DNA from: Streptomyces alanosinicus
GTDB lineage: Bacteria > Actinomycetota > Actinomycetes > Streptomycetales > Streptomycetaceae
DNA: 64,000 nt
Assembly: GCF_014650595.1 (NCBI RefSeq)
Contig: NZ_BMVG01000026.1
Span: forward strand, 1-64,000
Direction: 5' to 3'
A model generated the notes under the pieces. It was not told where the DNA came from. It did not search any database and was given only the letters and a program-made list of their open reading frames with translations. Numbering within the stretch: the first letter of the stretch is position 1; each line of letters starts with the position of its first letter. This document shows, one piece after another, positions 27,674-35,459 of the stretch. Position numbers and translations under genes: made by a program.

Positions 27674-29557
27674 TTGTTCCAGTTCATCCTGCCGCCCGAT
27701 CTGGTCAGCACGTCGGCCGCCGGCCTCGCCCGCGCGGTGCACAAGAGGGAGTCGTGCCAGCGGAGGCTGCTCCTGGGGCGCGAGGTCCAGCGCATCAACC
27801 TCAGCTATCGGCTGGTTGAGCGGATCGGCGCGGAGGAAGCGGCCGCTTACGGACGACTGTTCGGCAAGCACGCCGGCTTGACCGGTATCGCCGACTACTA
27901 CCGCACTACCGACTCCGGACGGCTTGTGATCACCGGCGGGCCGGGAGCGGGGAAGACCCTCATGGCGCTGGAGCTGCTGATCGAGCTGATCAACAGACGC
28001 AGGGAGGACGAGCCGGTCCCGGTGCGCTTCTCGCTGGCCGCCTGGGACACGTCCGTGAAGCTGGATGAGTACCTGGTGGCGGAGCTCGTCCGGTCCTACG
28101 GAAGGTCCCGGAGCGAGGCCGAGAAACTGGTCGCCCGGCAAATGGTGCTGCCGGTTATGGACGGTCTGGACGAGCTTGATCCGGTCCACCCGGACGGCAC
28201 GCCGGCCAGCCAGGCTCCGCGGGCCCAGGCGGTACTCGCCGCCTTGAACGACTACCTGGCCAGGGACGGGCTCAAGCTCGGGCCAGTGATTCTCACATGC
28301 CGCACCGAGCACTATCAGGCGATGTACATCCCCGAGTCCAAGGGCAACGGACAACTCCTGGACTCCGTTCAGATCGACATCGAACCTGTGCCGGCGGTCG
28401 ACGCCCATGCCTATCTGGTGAGCTACGCCCGAGGCGACGCCCGCTGGACACCCCTCCTGGACGCCTTGCAACGTCATCCGGAGGGGCTTTTGGCCCGCAC
28501 CCTGTCGACCCCGTGGCGCCTGTGCCTGACAGTGACCGCATATGCCATAAAGGGCGACCCCGCCGAGTTACTCAGATATTCCAGCGCGCAACATCTGGAT
28601 GGCCACCTTCTGCGCCGTTACATCCCTGAAGCAACCGCACTGCGGCCAAGCCGCCGTTATGGCTCCCACCGGGTTCACCGCTACCTGCACCATCTTGCAG
28701 AACACCTGAAGGATCACTCGCCTTCGGGCCCAACTCTCCCCTTCCTTGACCGGCCAGGCGAATACGGCCGCCCGCAGTCGGCCGGCTCCGACATCATCTT
28801 GCACGAGCTCTGGCCGCTGGCCGGACGGGATCGTGTGCGCAGGCTCGACCGACGCCTGAGCCAAGCCGTCTTCCTGGTCTGCATACCTCTCTTGTTCGCC
28901 TCGGGATCTGTTTCCATGAGCCTGCTGCTCTGCTCCCAAGCGTGGGCGGCCTGGGCGACGGCAGGCACATTCATGGTCGACAAGCCACGACGGATTCGAT
29001 GGAAGGAAATCCGCTCACAACGGACTCACCCACTCCGCCCACTCTTGCTGGGATTCGCACTCACACAGCTGTTCGCGCTGGCCGTCGGTCTCGTCCTGAG
29101 CTTGCATAACGTCGAGCTAGGCATCGGAACGGCACTCGTGCTCGGGCCAGCGAGTCTCGCATATCCTCTCTTCGACGTCCGGTTTGCTGTCGGTGGGGCG
29201 AAAGCCATGCGGCCACGCACGGTCATCTCCGGTGATCTGATGTTCACGCTGGCGCGGATAATCACCATTGGCTTGCCCATGGGAACGCTGGGCTGGTTCG
29301 TCCAGGGACCCTCGCTGGGCCTGGCGTCCGGACTGGTGTGGGCGCTGGCCATGAGCGTCGGAGCCAGCCGGCGGTACCTGGCCTTCGTGCTGTGTTCCCG
29401 TCGTGACCGGACGCTGCCGCTGCGGTTGGGACGCTTCCTTGACTGGGCCTGCGACGCGGGACTGATGCGGTTGTCCGGCTCCGCCTACCAATTTCGTCAC
29501 CGGGAACTCCAGTTCTGGCTCGCCCAGCACCCGGATCCGCTGCCCACCGGAAAGTGA
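27674..29557 (+). CDS. NACHT-type STAND NTPase with C-terminal membrane domain
   Basis: A ~627-residue protein. Walker A is GGPGAGKT (about residues 86-93) and Walker B is VMDGLDELD (about 160-168), followed by the CRTEHYQAMY sensor segment, the pattern of NACHT P-loop NTPases. A helical region follows (210-390), then at least five hydrophobic helices (about 395-580: AVFLVCIPLLFASGS, LLLGFALTQLFALAVGLVLS, and others) and a soluble tail. NACHT-membrane proteins are known in bacteria as antiphage effectors that disrupt membranes after sensing; that role here is inference. The listed start is TTG 27674. The frame is open upstream into the preceding gene (AQLHDPAQYPAVHAEGG) with no ATG/GTG, so the true start is unclear, and coupled re-initiation or a frameshift is possible. 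Confidence 0.75.
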   Translation: MFQFILPPDLVSTSAAGLARAVHKRESCQRRLLLGREVQRINLSYRLVERIGAEEAAAYGRLFGKHAGLTGIADYYRTTDSGRLVITGGPGAGKTLMALELLIELINRRREDEPVPVRFSLAAWDTSVKLDEYLVAELVRSYGRSRSEAEKLVARQMVLPVMDGLDELDPVHPDGTPASQAPRAQAVLAALNDYLARDGLKLGPVILTCRTEHYQAMYIPESKGNGQLLDSVQIDIEPVPAVDAHAYLVSYARGDARWTPLLDALQRHPEGLLARTLSTPWRLCLTVTAYAIKGDPAELLRYSSAQHLDGHLLRRYIPEATALRPSRRYGSHRVHRYLHHLAEHLKDHSPSGPTLPFLDRPGEYGRPQSAGSDIILHELWPLAGRDRVRRLDRRLSQAVFLVCIPLLFASGSVSMSLLLCSQAWAAWATAGTFMVDKPRRIRWKEIRSQRTHPLRPLLLGFALTQLFALAVGLVLSLHNVELGIGTALVLGPASLAYPLFDVRFAVGGAKAMRPRTVISGDLMFTLARIITIGLPMGTLGWFVQGPSLGLASGLVWALAMSVGASRRYLAFVLCSRRDRTLPLRLGRFLDWACDAGLMRLSGSAYQFRHRELQFWLAQHPDPLPTGK

Positions 29558-29613
29558 GCCCTTTCAAATCTCAGTCAATGTAGCTGACAGGGCGAACGTT
29601 GACCGACGCGGCA

Positions 29614-29632
29614 TTAGTTCAGAGAAACTGGA
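29614..29632. repeat. Element right end at the methyltransferase A junction
   Basis: TTAGTTCAGAGAAACTGGA marks the junction; methyltransferase coding sequence (WMDRDQTLRDLDQLV) resumes within its last bases. Compare 26845-26863 and the inverted TGAACTAA at 21708-21715. Confidence 0.75.
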
Positions 29633-30083
29633 TGGATCGCGATCAGACCCTGCGCGACCTCGACCAGCTCGTCGAGCCGAACGGGGCCGTCGTCCTCGCC
29701 TCCGGCGGCGCCCCCGGCGACCTTGAGCCCGCCCCCTGGCTCCAGGCCATCGTCAATGTCCGCACCCGCTACCTCGGGCCCGAGCGCCGAGCCGGGTCGG
29801 GCACCTATTCCCACCCCAAGGAACGCCACCAGGACGTGTTGGCCCGCTCCCCGTTCTCCAACGTCGAAACCGCCCGCTGGGACCGAACCGTCACTCGCAC
29901 TCTCGACGAAGTCATCGGCCTGCAGTTCTCCTACAGCTACTCCAGCCCCGCCATCACGCCCAACTCGGCGACCACAAGGGCGCCTTCGAACGCGACCTGC
30001 GCCAGGCCCTCAGCGAGTTCAACCCCGACGGCGTCTTCGACGAAGTCGTACGCACCGAAGCCATCATCGCCATCCGACCCTGA
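29629..30083 (+). pseudogene. SAM methyltransferase A, 3' half
   Basis: It continues the gene cut at 21703: WMDRDQTLRDLDQLV, GAVVLASGGAPGDLEPAPW, RTRYLGPERRAGSGTYSH and GLQFSYSYSS. A frameshift near 29955 then separates it from the expected tail ALSEFNPDGVFDEVVRTEA, which ends at TGA 30081-30083. So besides the insertion, this copy has decayed further. It aligns collinearly with intact methyltransferase B (25406-26206). Confidence 0.82.
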
Positions 30084-30282
30084 CGACCCGCGCGTTGCTG
30101 TTTGGCCGACGCCCCCGTTATGCGGCCAGGCAGCAGCGCGGCCTTGAGACACTCCCAGGCTGAGACAACTTGACAGACCACATAACGGTCGTGGACATCC
30201 AGCCGCACCAAGCAGGCACAGGTTCCCCAGACGATGCGTCAAGGAGATGTTCGGCCTCGGTGAGTACGCGGAGAGTTGCGCC

Positions 30283-30889
30283 CCCGCTCGCCCTGAGTGA
30301 CCAGGGAGCGTGCGAGACGGAGTTGGAGGAGCGGCGCGTGCACGAGCGCGCCGGCCATCTGCTGCGGCGCTGGCACGATCACTCCGACCCGGCCTCGGCC
30401 CAGGACCTTGAGGACATCCGTACCTCCATGGCAGACCAAACGGAGGAAGCGGCCAGCTGCCTGGAGAGCACCGCCGGACACCTCGACGATGAGCAGCGTG
30501 CCCTGGTGAAAGGCGTCGCCCAGGAGCTGCCGCAGCTGACCGAGGCACTTCCCGCCGTATACCGCCATGGGGACTACTCCACCCGCAACTGGATGTGGCA
30601 CCGGGAGCACGGCCACGGGGTGATCGACTTCGCGATGTCCGCCCACGGTATCGCCGTCGAGGAATTCGTGTGGCTGTGCGGCGCGGTCTGGGTCGTGCGA
30701 CCAGACCTCAAGGCGGCCTACTTCTCCGGTTACGGGCGCGCGCTGTCGGACATCGAGGAGCGGGTTCTGCGTCTGCTGACCACGCGGCTCGGCGTCTCCT
30801 ACCTGCACTCCGGCCTTACCAAGCAGCGGACGGACCTGATCGAGCGCGGCCACCTCATCCTCACGCGGATGACGCACGAGTACCGGTAG
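30283..30889 (+). pseudogene. Phosphotransferase (APH-like kinase) missing its N-lobe
   Basis: The frame carries the C-lobe of an aminoglycoside-phosphotransferase/choline-kinase-like enzyme: RRVHERAGHLLRRWHD, the catalytic loop HGDYSTRNWMW and the metal-binding VIDFAMSAHGIAVEEFVWL. The N-terminal ATP-binding lobe is absent; upstream residues to 30170 do not resemble it. A functional enzyme is unlikely. It follows the broken methyltransferase and precedes the repeat remnant at 31297. Confidence 0.65.
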
Positions 30890-31296
30890 CCGCCCCGCAC
30901 GCCGCAAGCGTGTTTGCAGCCGGGCCTCGGCCGTAGCGGCGGGTGCCCTACCACCGCATGCTCCTCGTCTCGGCACCATCCTCGGACGCCTCCCACTAGT
31001 GGGTCCTCCGGCCGCACACGTACCTGTCCGAGTCCCCCCGTCTCTACGACAGGAGCAGCATGCCCCTGCAGCCCTGCAGCCCTGCAGCCCTGCACACTTC
31101 ACGATCTCACCAGCGGCTTACCCCGCCCGGCGCCCCCCGACGACCCCGTCGTAGCCGCCGTGGCTCCGTGCGGTGGACGGCTGCGACCGCCCGCCGCAGC
31201 CCTCGCAGCCACGCCTTACCTCCACGGAACACTGAGGGGAGAGTGCCGGTGAAGGTGGCGATCGAATGCGGGGCGTAGATGCTCATGGTGTCGGCC
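30890..31296. other. Intergenic, no supported gene
   Basis: No ORF here has a protein-like composition. The only visible structure is a tandem CCTGCAG run near 31063-31092 (CCCTGCAGCCCTGCAGCC and on), a short simple repeat. Confidence 0.4.
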
Positions 31297-31620
31297 GAGC
31301 CACCTCCGCGTGTGCGGAGCGAACCCCACTGGTTCGCGCCCCGCGCCCTGGACGACCGAGCCACCTCCGCGGACGCCATGCGCTACGGCTGGAGCATCCA
31401 GGACAACGAGCTACCTCCGCGTGTGCGGAGCGGACCTCATGTGCGCGGAGCAGAAGAGCCGGCACGCCGAGCCACCTCCGCGTGTGCGGAGCGGACGGCC
31501 CGCGTCACCTCGGGGCGTCCATCGCGGACGAGCCACCTCCGCGCACGCGGAGGTTGACCGCGGCACACCGACCCCCGGACGGGCGAGGCAGCGTCCGCTC
31601 CGCGCACGCGGAGGTTGACC
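31297..31620. CRISPR. Second I-E-like CRISPR remnant with hybrid repeat at the orientation switch
   Basis: Units lie at 31297-31324, 31358-31370 (half), 31408-31435, 31469-31496, 31530-31559 and 31593-31620. The first four are minus-oriented (GAGCCACCTCCGCG... GAGCGGAC). The last is plus-oriented (GTCCGCTCCGC... GGAGGTTGACC). The unit at 31530 is a hybrid: left half of one orientation, right half of the other (GAGCCACCTCCGC then GCGGAGGTTGACC), so the switch occurred inside the repeat palindrome. Intervening spacers are about 33 nt. No cas genes, no leader. Confidence 0.75.
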
Positions 31621-31959
31621 GCCCGAGGCATCCTCAGACTCGCTGCCTTTCATGTCCTTCTAATGCCGAGTGTGCTCGATCGGGTGACCCTAGAGGCTGC
31701 CTGTGTGCTCCGGCGTGCGGCCACGGCCGTCTTCGCATTCGGGCCCGGGTCTCGACGGCAGTGCCCCGTGACGGCCATCGTCACCGGCGGTGTGGCGCGG
31801 GATCGCCGGCGGGCACTGCTATCTGGGACGGGTGTCTGGGCAGCCGCGCAGACTGGTCCGCCGTGTGGGGCGCGGTACGCCCAGCGGTGGCTCGGACTGC
31901 GCGTGCCAGCTGGACCGCAGTGCAGCGTGCCGACTCGGGTGTCGGGGCTGGTTTCTGTG
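31621..31959. other. Intergenic, no supported gene
   Basis: Open frames here are antisense extensions of the real minus-strand gene at 31960-32814 and have no motifs of their own. Confidence 0.4.
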
Positions 31960-32814
31960 TCAATGCCTTGCAGCCTCTCCTATCTGCGGGTGAACTGCTT
32001 CGGGTGCCTTGGCGGTGGGTGGCCCGGAGGGGTGCTGGCTGGTGCCGAGCTCTGTCTCTTCGCGGGTGTTGGCGGGGAAGGTGCCGTAGGGGCAGGGTCG
32101 GTTGGCGGCGGAGGCCAGCAGGGAACGGATCTGGCGGGCGAACTGCGCTCCGGGCAGTGGCAGTTCTGCCTCCGGCTGGCGTAGGTACCCGGAGGCGACC
32201 GCGGCGGGGACGTAGGCCATGAGGTCGGTGACGGCCGTCGTGCGAGGGCGGGCGGCGCATTTGGCGACGTGGATCAGGACCCTCAGGATCGATGTGGCAG
32301 AGGTACCGGCATCCCGCCCGAACCAGGAGCGGTCAGGCCACGGAATCGTTGGGTGTCCGCTCACAGGTACCTCAGGGGGAGGCTGGACGGCGTCGGTCTG
32401 GCGGCGCCACCAGTCGGCCGTGACCTTCTCCCCGCGGGCCAAGTGGTCGAGGTAGAGGCAGTATGCGGCAACAGGCTGTCCAGCGCCGGCGGCGTACTGC
32501 CACCAGTAGCGTGCCCCGTCGTCCGTGCTCGTCAGCTGTAGAACACATGCGAGGGCCAGGGCGCTGCGCGGTTCGGGCACTTGATCGGTGACGAACTCGC
32601 CGAAATCGGCTGTGGGAGTGTAGGTGATGAGGATCTCGCACAGCGTACGCAGGTCCTGGGCGGCCTCTGCGGACGCGCTGTCTTTGGCTGTACTGGGGCC
32701 GGCGAGACTGATGTCGCAGCGTGGTTCCGTCGTGGAGGGCGGAATGATGTCGCGGGGCACCGTGCGGTTGCGCACGAGCAGGGCCCGGGAGAGCACCTCT
32801 TCGATGTAGGTCAT
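31960..32814 (-). CDS. WWQYAAGAG-motif protein, third gene of sigma-like operon
   Basis: A 284-residue protein starting at the ATG that overlaps the sigma-like gene's stop (ATGA, 32811-32814). N-terminal helices carry EDVLSRALLVRN-like charged segments. The centre has the distinctive ARYWWQYAAGAGQPVAAYCL (about 105-124), a motif common in Streptomyces proteins encoded beside sigma-factor-like genes. The remainder is helical, with a Pro/Thr-rich tail. A shorter paralogue with WWWQFAAGAGNPTAAYCLYL lies at 55891-56439. Function unknown; coupling implies it modulates the regulator upstream. Confidence 0.7.
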   Translation of the reverse strand: MTYIEEVLSRALLVRNRTVPRDIIPPSTTEPRCDISLAGPSTAKDSASAEAAQDLRTLCEILITYTPTADFGEFVTDQVPEPRSALALACVLQLTSTDDGARYWWQYAAGAGQPVAAYCLYLDHLARGEKVTADWWRRQTDAVQPPPEVPVSGHPTIPWPDRSWFGRDAGTSATSILRVLIHVAKCAARPRTTAVTDLMAYVPAAVASGYLRQPEAELPLPGAQFARQIRSLLASAANRPCPYGTFPANTREETELGTSQHPSGPPTAKAPEAVHPQIGEAARH

Positions 32815-33704
32815 GCAAGGTTCCATTCCGTCTCGGGCGGGGGGCAGATGACGCTGTCAAGAAAGTGGATGGCGTGACGCTCGTCCGACCCCACGGTGGC
32901 CACCGGAACGCCCAAGAGGGCTGACGCGGCGTCTGGAGTGAACCCGCACAGGCAACGCAGCACCATGACGTCGAGCTGCTGGTCCGGCAGCCTGCTCATC
33001 GCCTTGAACAGCTCCAGACTCTCGGTCATCTGGTTCATGAGCTGATCCGGGTTGATAAGCGACTGCAGAACGACGGTGTCGAAGGCCGCGGAGCCGAACT
33101 CGGGCCGGCCGTCAAGGTGGGGTGTCCGGGACATGACGGTGGCACGCAGGACTTCCCATGCGAAGCGCCGGATGTCGGGGCTGGCCAACGCGTCGTTCCA
33201 GCGCAACCAGAGGATGTCGAACGTGTCGGATACGACGCTGTCGCGCTGGTCGTCGTCGAGAAAGACCTGGACATACAGGCCGTAGTCGTCTTCGACCAGT
33301 TCGCGGAAGGCGCGATGGTCCAGAGGCGGGACCGTGTGTGAGGTGGTGAGAGCGGCCGTGGTCCTTTCACTGGAGCGGTCGATCCACTCACGGGTCTTGT
33401 GAGCTTCGAACGCTGCCTGACGCCAGAGCCGGTACAGCGGCCACTGCGGCATGTCCAGCTCGCTGGACAGACTGAGGATGATCTCCCATCGGGGATACAA
33501 GCCGGTCCCGCGCAGCAGTTCGGAGATCTTCGACTTGGAAAGGCGGACCCGGATGCTGAGCTCACTGAAGGTCAGCCCGCTCTTGAGGTAGGCGTCGCGC
33601 ATCGGTGCCAGCCAGGCACGGTGGGCGCTGCCGACGTTCTGCGCGATCGGCCCGAGCTTGCGCCCGGGCCGGGCCGGTCCTGGTGGCTCGAACGGTGTCG
33701 TCAC
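32811..33704 (-). CDS. HTH plus sigma-factor-like regulator
   Basis: A 297-residue protein from GTG 33704. Residues about 25-75 form an XRE-like HTH (LTFSELSIRVRLSKSKISEL). The C-terminal half looks like an ECF-type sigma factor: a helical region-2-like part (FDILWLRWNDALASPDIRRF) and a region-4-like end (LPDQQLDVMVLRCLCGFTPD, ALLGVPVATVGSDERHAI). Streptomyces encodes many such XRE/sigma fusions of unknown role. It overlaps its upstream neighbour by GTGA and its downstream neighbour by ATGA, so three proteins are made together. It could act as a sigma factor or as a DNA-binding regulator with a degenerate sigma fold. Confidence 0.75.
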   Translation of the reverse strand: MTTPFEPPGPARPGRKLGPIAQNVGSAHRAWLAPMRDAYLKSGLTFSELSIRVRLSKSKISELLRGTGLYPRWEIILSLSSELDMPQWPLYRLWRQAAFEAHKTREWIDRSSERTTAALTTSHTVPPLDHRAFRELVEDDYGLYVQVFLDDDQRDSVVSDTFDILWLRWNDALASPDIRRFAWEVLRATVMSRTPHLDGRPEFGSAAFDTVVLQSLINPDQLMNQMTESLELFKAMSRLPDQQLDVMVLRCLCGFTPDAASALLGVPVATVGSDERHAIHFLDSVICPPPETEWNLA

Positions 33705-33925
33705 GAAGCGCCGCCCTCCTGGTCCCCGATCGCCTCGATGCGAGCCGCTGGGGGCGGCTCGGTCCGAGGCAGGGCGGCGCGCACGATCTGCTGGACGGTC
33801 AGGCCGAGCACCGGAGCGATCGCGGCGATGGCGGCGACGGTGACGTGCCCCATCACCACCAGCACTGCGCTCCAGGCGAACACTGTCACCGTCGCGATGG
33901 CGATCAGTATCTGTTTCCGAATCAT
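33701..33925 (-). CDS. Small membrane protein, first gene of sigma-like operon
   Basis: A 74-residue protein if ATG 33925 is used (MIRKQILIAIATVTVFAWS...). It has two hydrophobic helices (ILIAIATVTVFAWSAVLVVM and VTVAAIAAIAPVLGLTV) and a charged tail. The open frame reaches ATG 34051, but the extra residues look unlike a membrane-protein N-terminus; no strong ribosome site marks either. The stop overlaps the sigma-like gene's GTG (GTGA). A membrane partner for a sigma-like regulator suggests signal sensing. Confidence 0.6.
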   Translation of the reverse strand: MIRKQILIAIATVTVFAWSAVLVVMGHVTVAAIAAIAPVLGLTVQQIVRAALPRTEPPPAARIEAIGDQEGGAS

Positions 33926-34051
33926 CCAAAAATCCGTTCGATGTGCGGCCCAGAGGCCTATCCGGTAAACCACTGCGGGGTCCCGGGCTGACGGGTGCCG
34001 AAGCCGTCGGCCTGGGAGGTCAACCAGCATGGTGGGCAATGGAGTTGTCAC

Positions 34052-34905
34052 GCCATGTGATCATGAAATCACGGAACAATGCGGTCGCGGGGTCCCGTTT
34101 TGGGGGGATTAGGGCGGCCGCCGGGACACGCGCGAGGTCCAGGAAGTACGCGAGGGGTTAGAAGTTCCCGGTTTCCCTTGCAATTGCACTGCGGACCCGC
34201 CTCAATGGACGCAGGACACCTTCGGTGTCGGCCTTCTATCCGGAAGGGCTCACTCCCGTGCCGAAGAATTTGGGGAGCGAGCATCGTCCTCTCGCCTGGC
34301 CTGGAACAGGCCAGGCGAGAGCAGAACCGGCCGCCCAGCAGCGGTCCAGGCTGTCGGGCCTGGGTCGGCCCACCGCACGCTCAGTTCTGCGCCGAAGCGA
34401 GCTGCCCTTCGTGCTGGGCCGGGGACCCGTAGGAAGCGAGCGGAGCAGGTGCGCGCGTGTCCCAGCGTCGGCGAGCTGCCTCACCGCGCAGGAGAAGGCC
34501 GGCTTCCGGCCCGGTCGGCCTATGGCGGCGCGGCCACGGACGGGCGACCGGCGGCTTGTTCCGGGCAGGGCTGCCCGTTCTGAAGGGGACTGGCAGCAGC
34601 GCTCCGCGAACCCCGGCGCGGGTATTACCGGGTCTGCTGATCCGTGGCGATGGCGCGCGCTGTGTTGCAGCGAGAAGGCGTTGTTCTGCGCTCCGTGTCC
34701 TGGTCTGCGGTGATCACCGCACGGCGGCGGCGACGCCCTGCCGGCGTCACATCGTTGCACGGGCGAAAGACTGTGCGAACATGGCCGGAGGATGGCCCTC
34801 CGGCAGGGGGCAGGGTCCTGAAACGTCTCACGGATCACCCTGTTTAAGACAAAATCACTTGAAGCGCGCATGGGTAGCGTCAAGGGTGCCGATTCTCTTG
34901 GTGGC
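34052..34905. other. Intergenic region with one strong hairpin
   Basis: No gene is supported on either strand. A perfect 15-bp inverted repeat with a 3-nt loop lies at 34289-34321 (listed separately). The region separates the divergent sigma-like operon and the DUF397 gene and probably holds both promoter regions. Confidence 0.4.
34289..34321. terminator. Perfect 15-bp hairpin, role unclear
   Basis: CTCTCGCCTGGCCTG and its complement enclose GAA. It has terminator shape but follows no recognised gene and lacks a T run; it could also be an operator or small-element end. Confidence 0.5.
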
Positions 34906-34929
34906 CCGTGGATGCAATTGCATCCACGG
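34906..34929. promoter_or_regulatory. 24-bp perfect palindrome upstream of the DUF397 gene
   Basis: CCGTGGATGCAA is followed directly by its exact complement, centred 46 nt before the ATG at 34963. It is AT-rich in the centre. Perfect palindromes of this size next to a start usually bind a dimeric repressor. Its possible ligand is the XRE protein encoded at 36331. Confidence 0.55.
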
Positions 34930-34962
34930 AAGGGGGAGTTGAGGCAGGGCGGAGGTCCATGG

Positions 34963-35205
34963 ATGGAGACTCTGGCATATGCGCAGGTCGTGTCCGCTGT
35001 ATCCGGGCACGGGGCGTTGCTGGACTGGCGAAAGAGTTCGCACAGCAATCCCGACGGTGCGTGCGTCGAGGTCGCGCGACCGACTGAAGACCGGGTTCTC
35101 TTCCGGGATTCGAAAATGCGGCAAGGCAGTGTTATAGGCGTCTGCCGTCCTGCGGCGGTTGCCTTCACGACCGCCCTGGCGCGGGGTGAGTTCCAAACGG
35201 CGTGA
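34963..35205 (+). CDS. DUF397-domain protein
   Basis: An 80-residue protein with the DUF397 signature WRKSSHSNPDGACVEVA, then VLFRDSK and a C-terminal AVAFTTAL helix. ATG 34963 has GGAGG at 34951-34955. DUF397 proteins are abundant in Streptomyces and usually pair with an XRE-DUF5753 regulator; such a gene lies at 36331, with a SAM methyltransferase between, a common trio. The proposed role is as a small regulatory partner of the XRE protein. Confidence 0.85.
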   Translation: METLAYAQVVSAVSGHGALLDWRKSSHSNPDGACVEVARPTEDRVLFRDSKMRQGSVIGVCRPAAVAFTTALARGEFQTA

Positions 35206-35459
35206 ACTGCCGTGTCATGCGCCGAGTGTGTGCCTATGCAACGTCGCACGACGCATGACTTCTACGTGGTCCCGACCCAGTGCGCGCGCGGTCAGCGTGC
35301 TCACAGCACTCTGACCAGCGTGCCTGGGCTCAGATGAACGCGCTGCCTGTAATTCCGTACTGGACAGAAGGACTGACCTGCCAGTAGGGATGAGGCCGGT
35401 GCGACGACGTGAGCTGCCCTACAGAAGGGCGTGTGCTTGCCTTGGTCAGGGGTGTGCGG

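Larger units (their letters stand above)
21700..29628. mobile_element. Tn554-like two-integrase element inserted in a methyltransferase gene
   Basis: The element interrupts methyltransferase A at its AFH|W codons. The left end holds GTTTAGTGAACTAA (21702-21715); the right end holds TTAGTTCAGAGAAACTGGA (29614-29632, the final TGGA being target). TGAACTAA and TTAGTTCA form a short terminal inverted repeat. An identical 19-nt right end occurs internally at 26845-26863, again followed by a piece of methyltransferase at the same codon, so two insertions or a tandem event are likely. Cargo: TnpA, TnpB, intact methyltransferase B, a possible PD-(D/E)xK nuclease, and a coiled-coil/NACHT pair. TnpC is absent. 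Confidence 0.7.

Noticed and set aside
31060..31092. CCCTGCAG tandem repeat as a mobile-element end
   Set aside because: Only a few copies of a simple repeat with no partner elsewhere and no adjacent recombinase.
31615..32184. Plus frame of 189 residues
   Set aside because: Mostly antisense to the minus-strand WWQYAAGAG gene, and the remainder has no motif.
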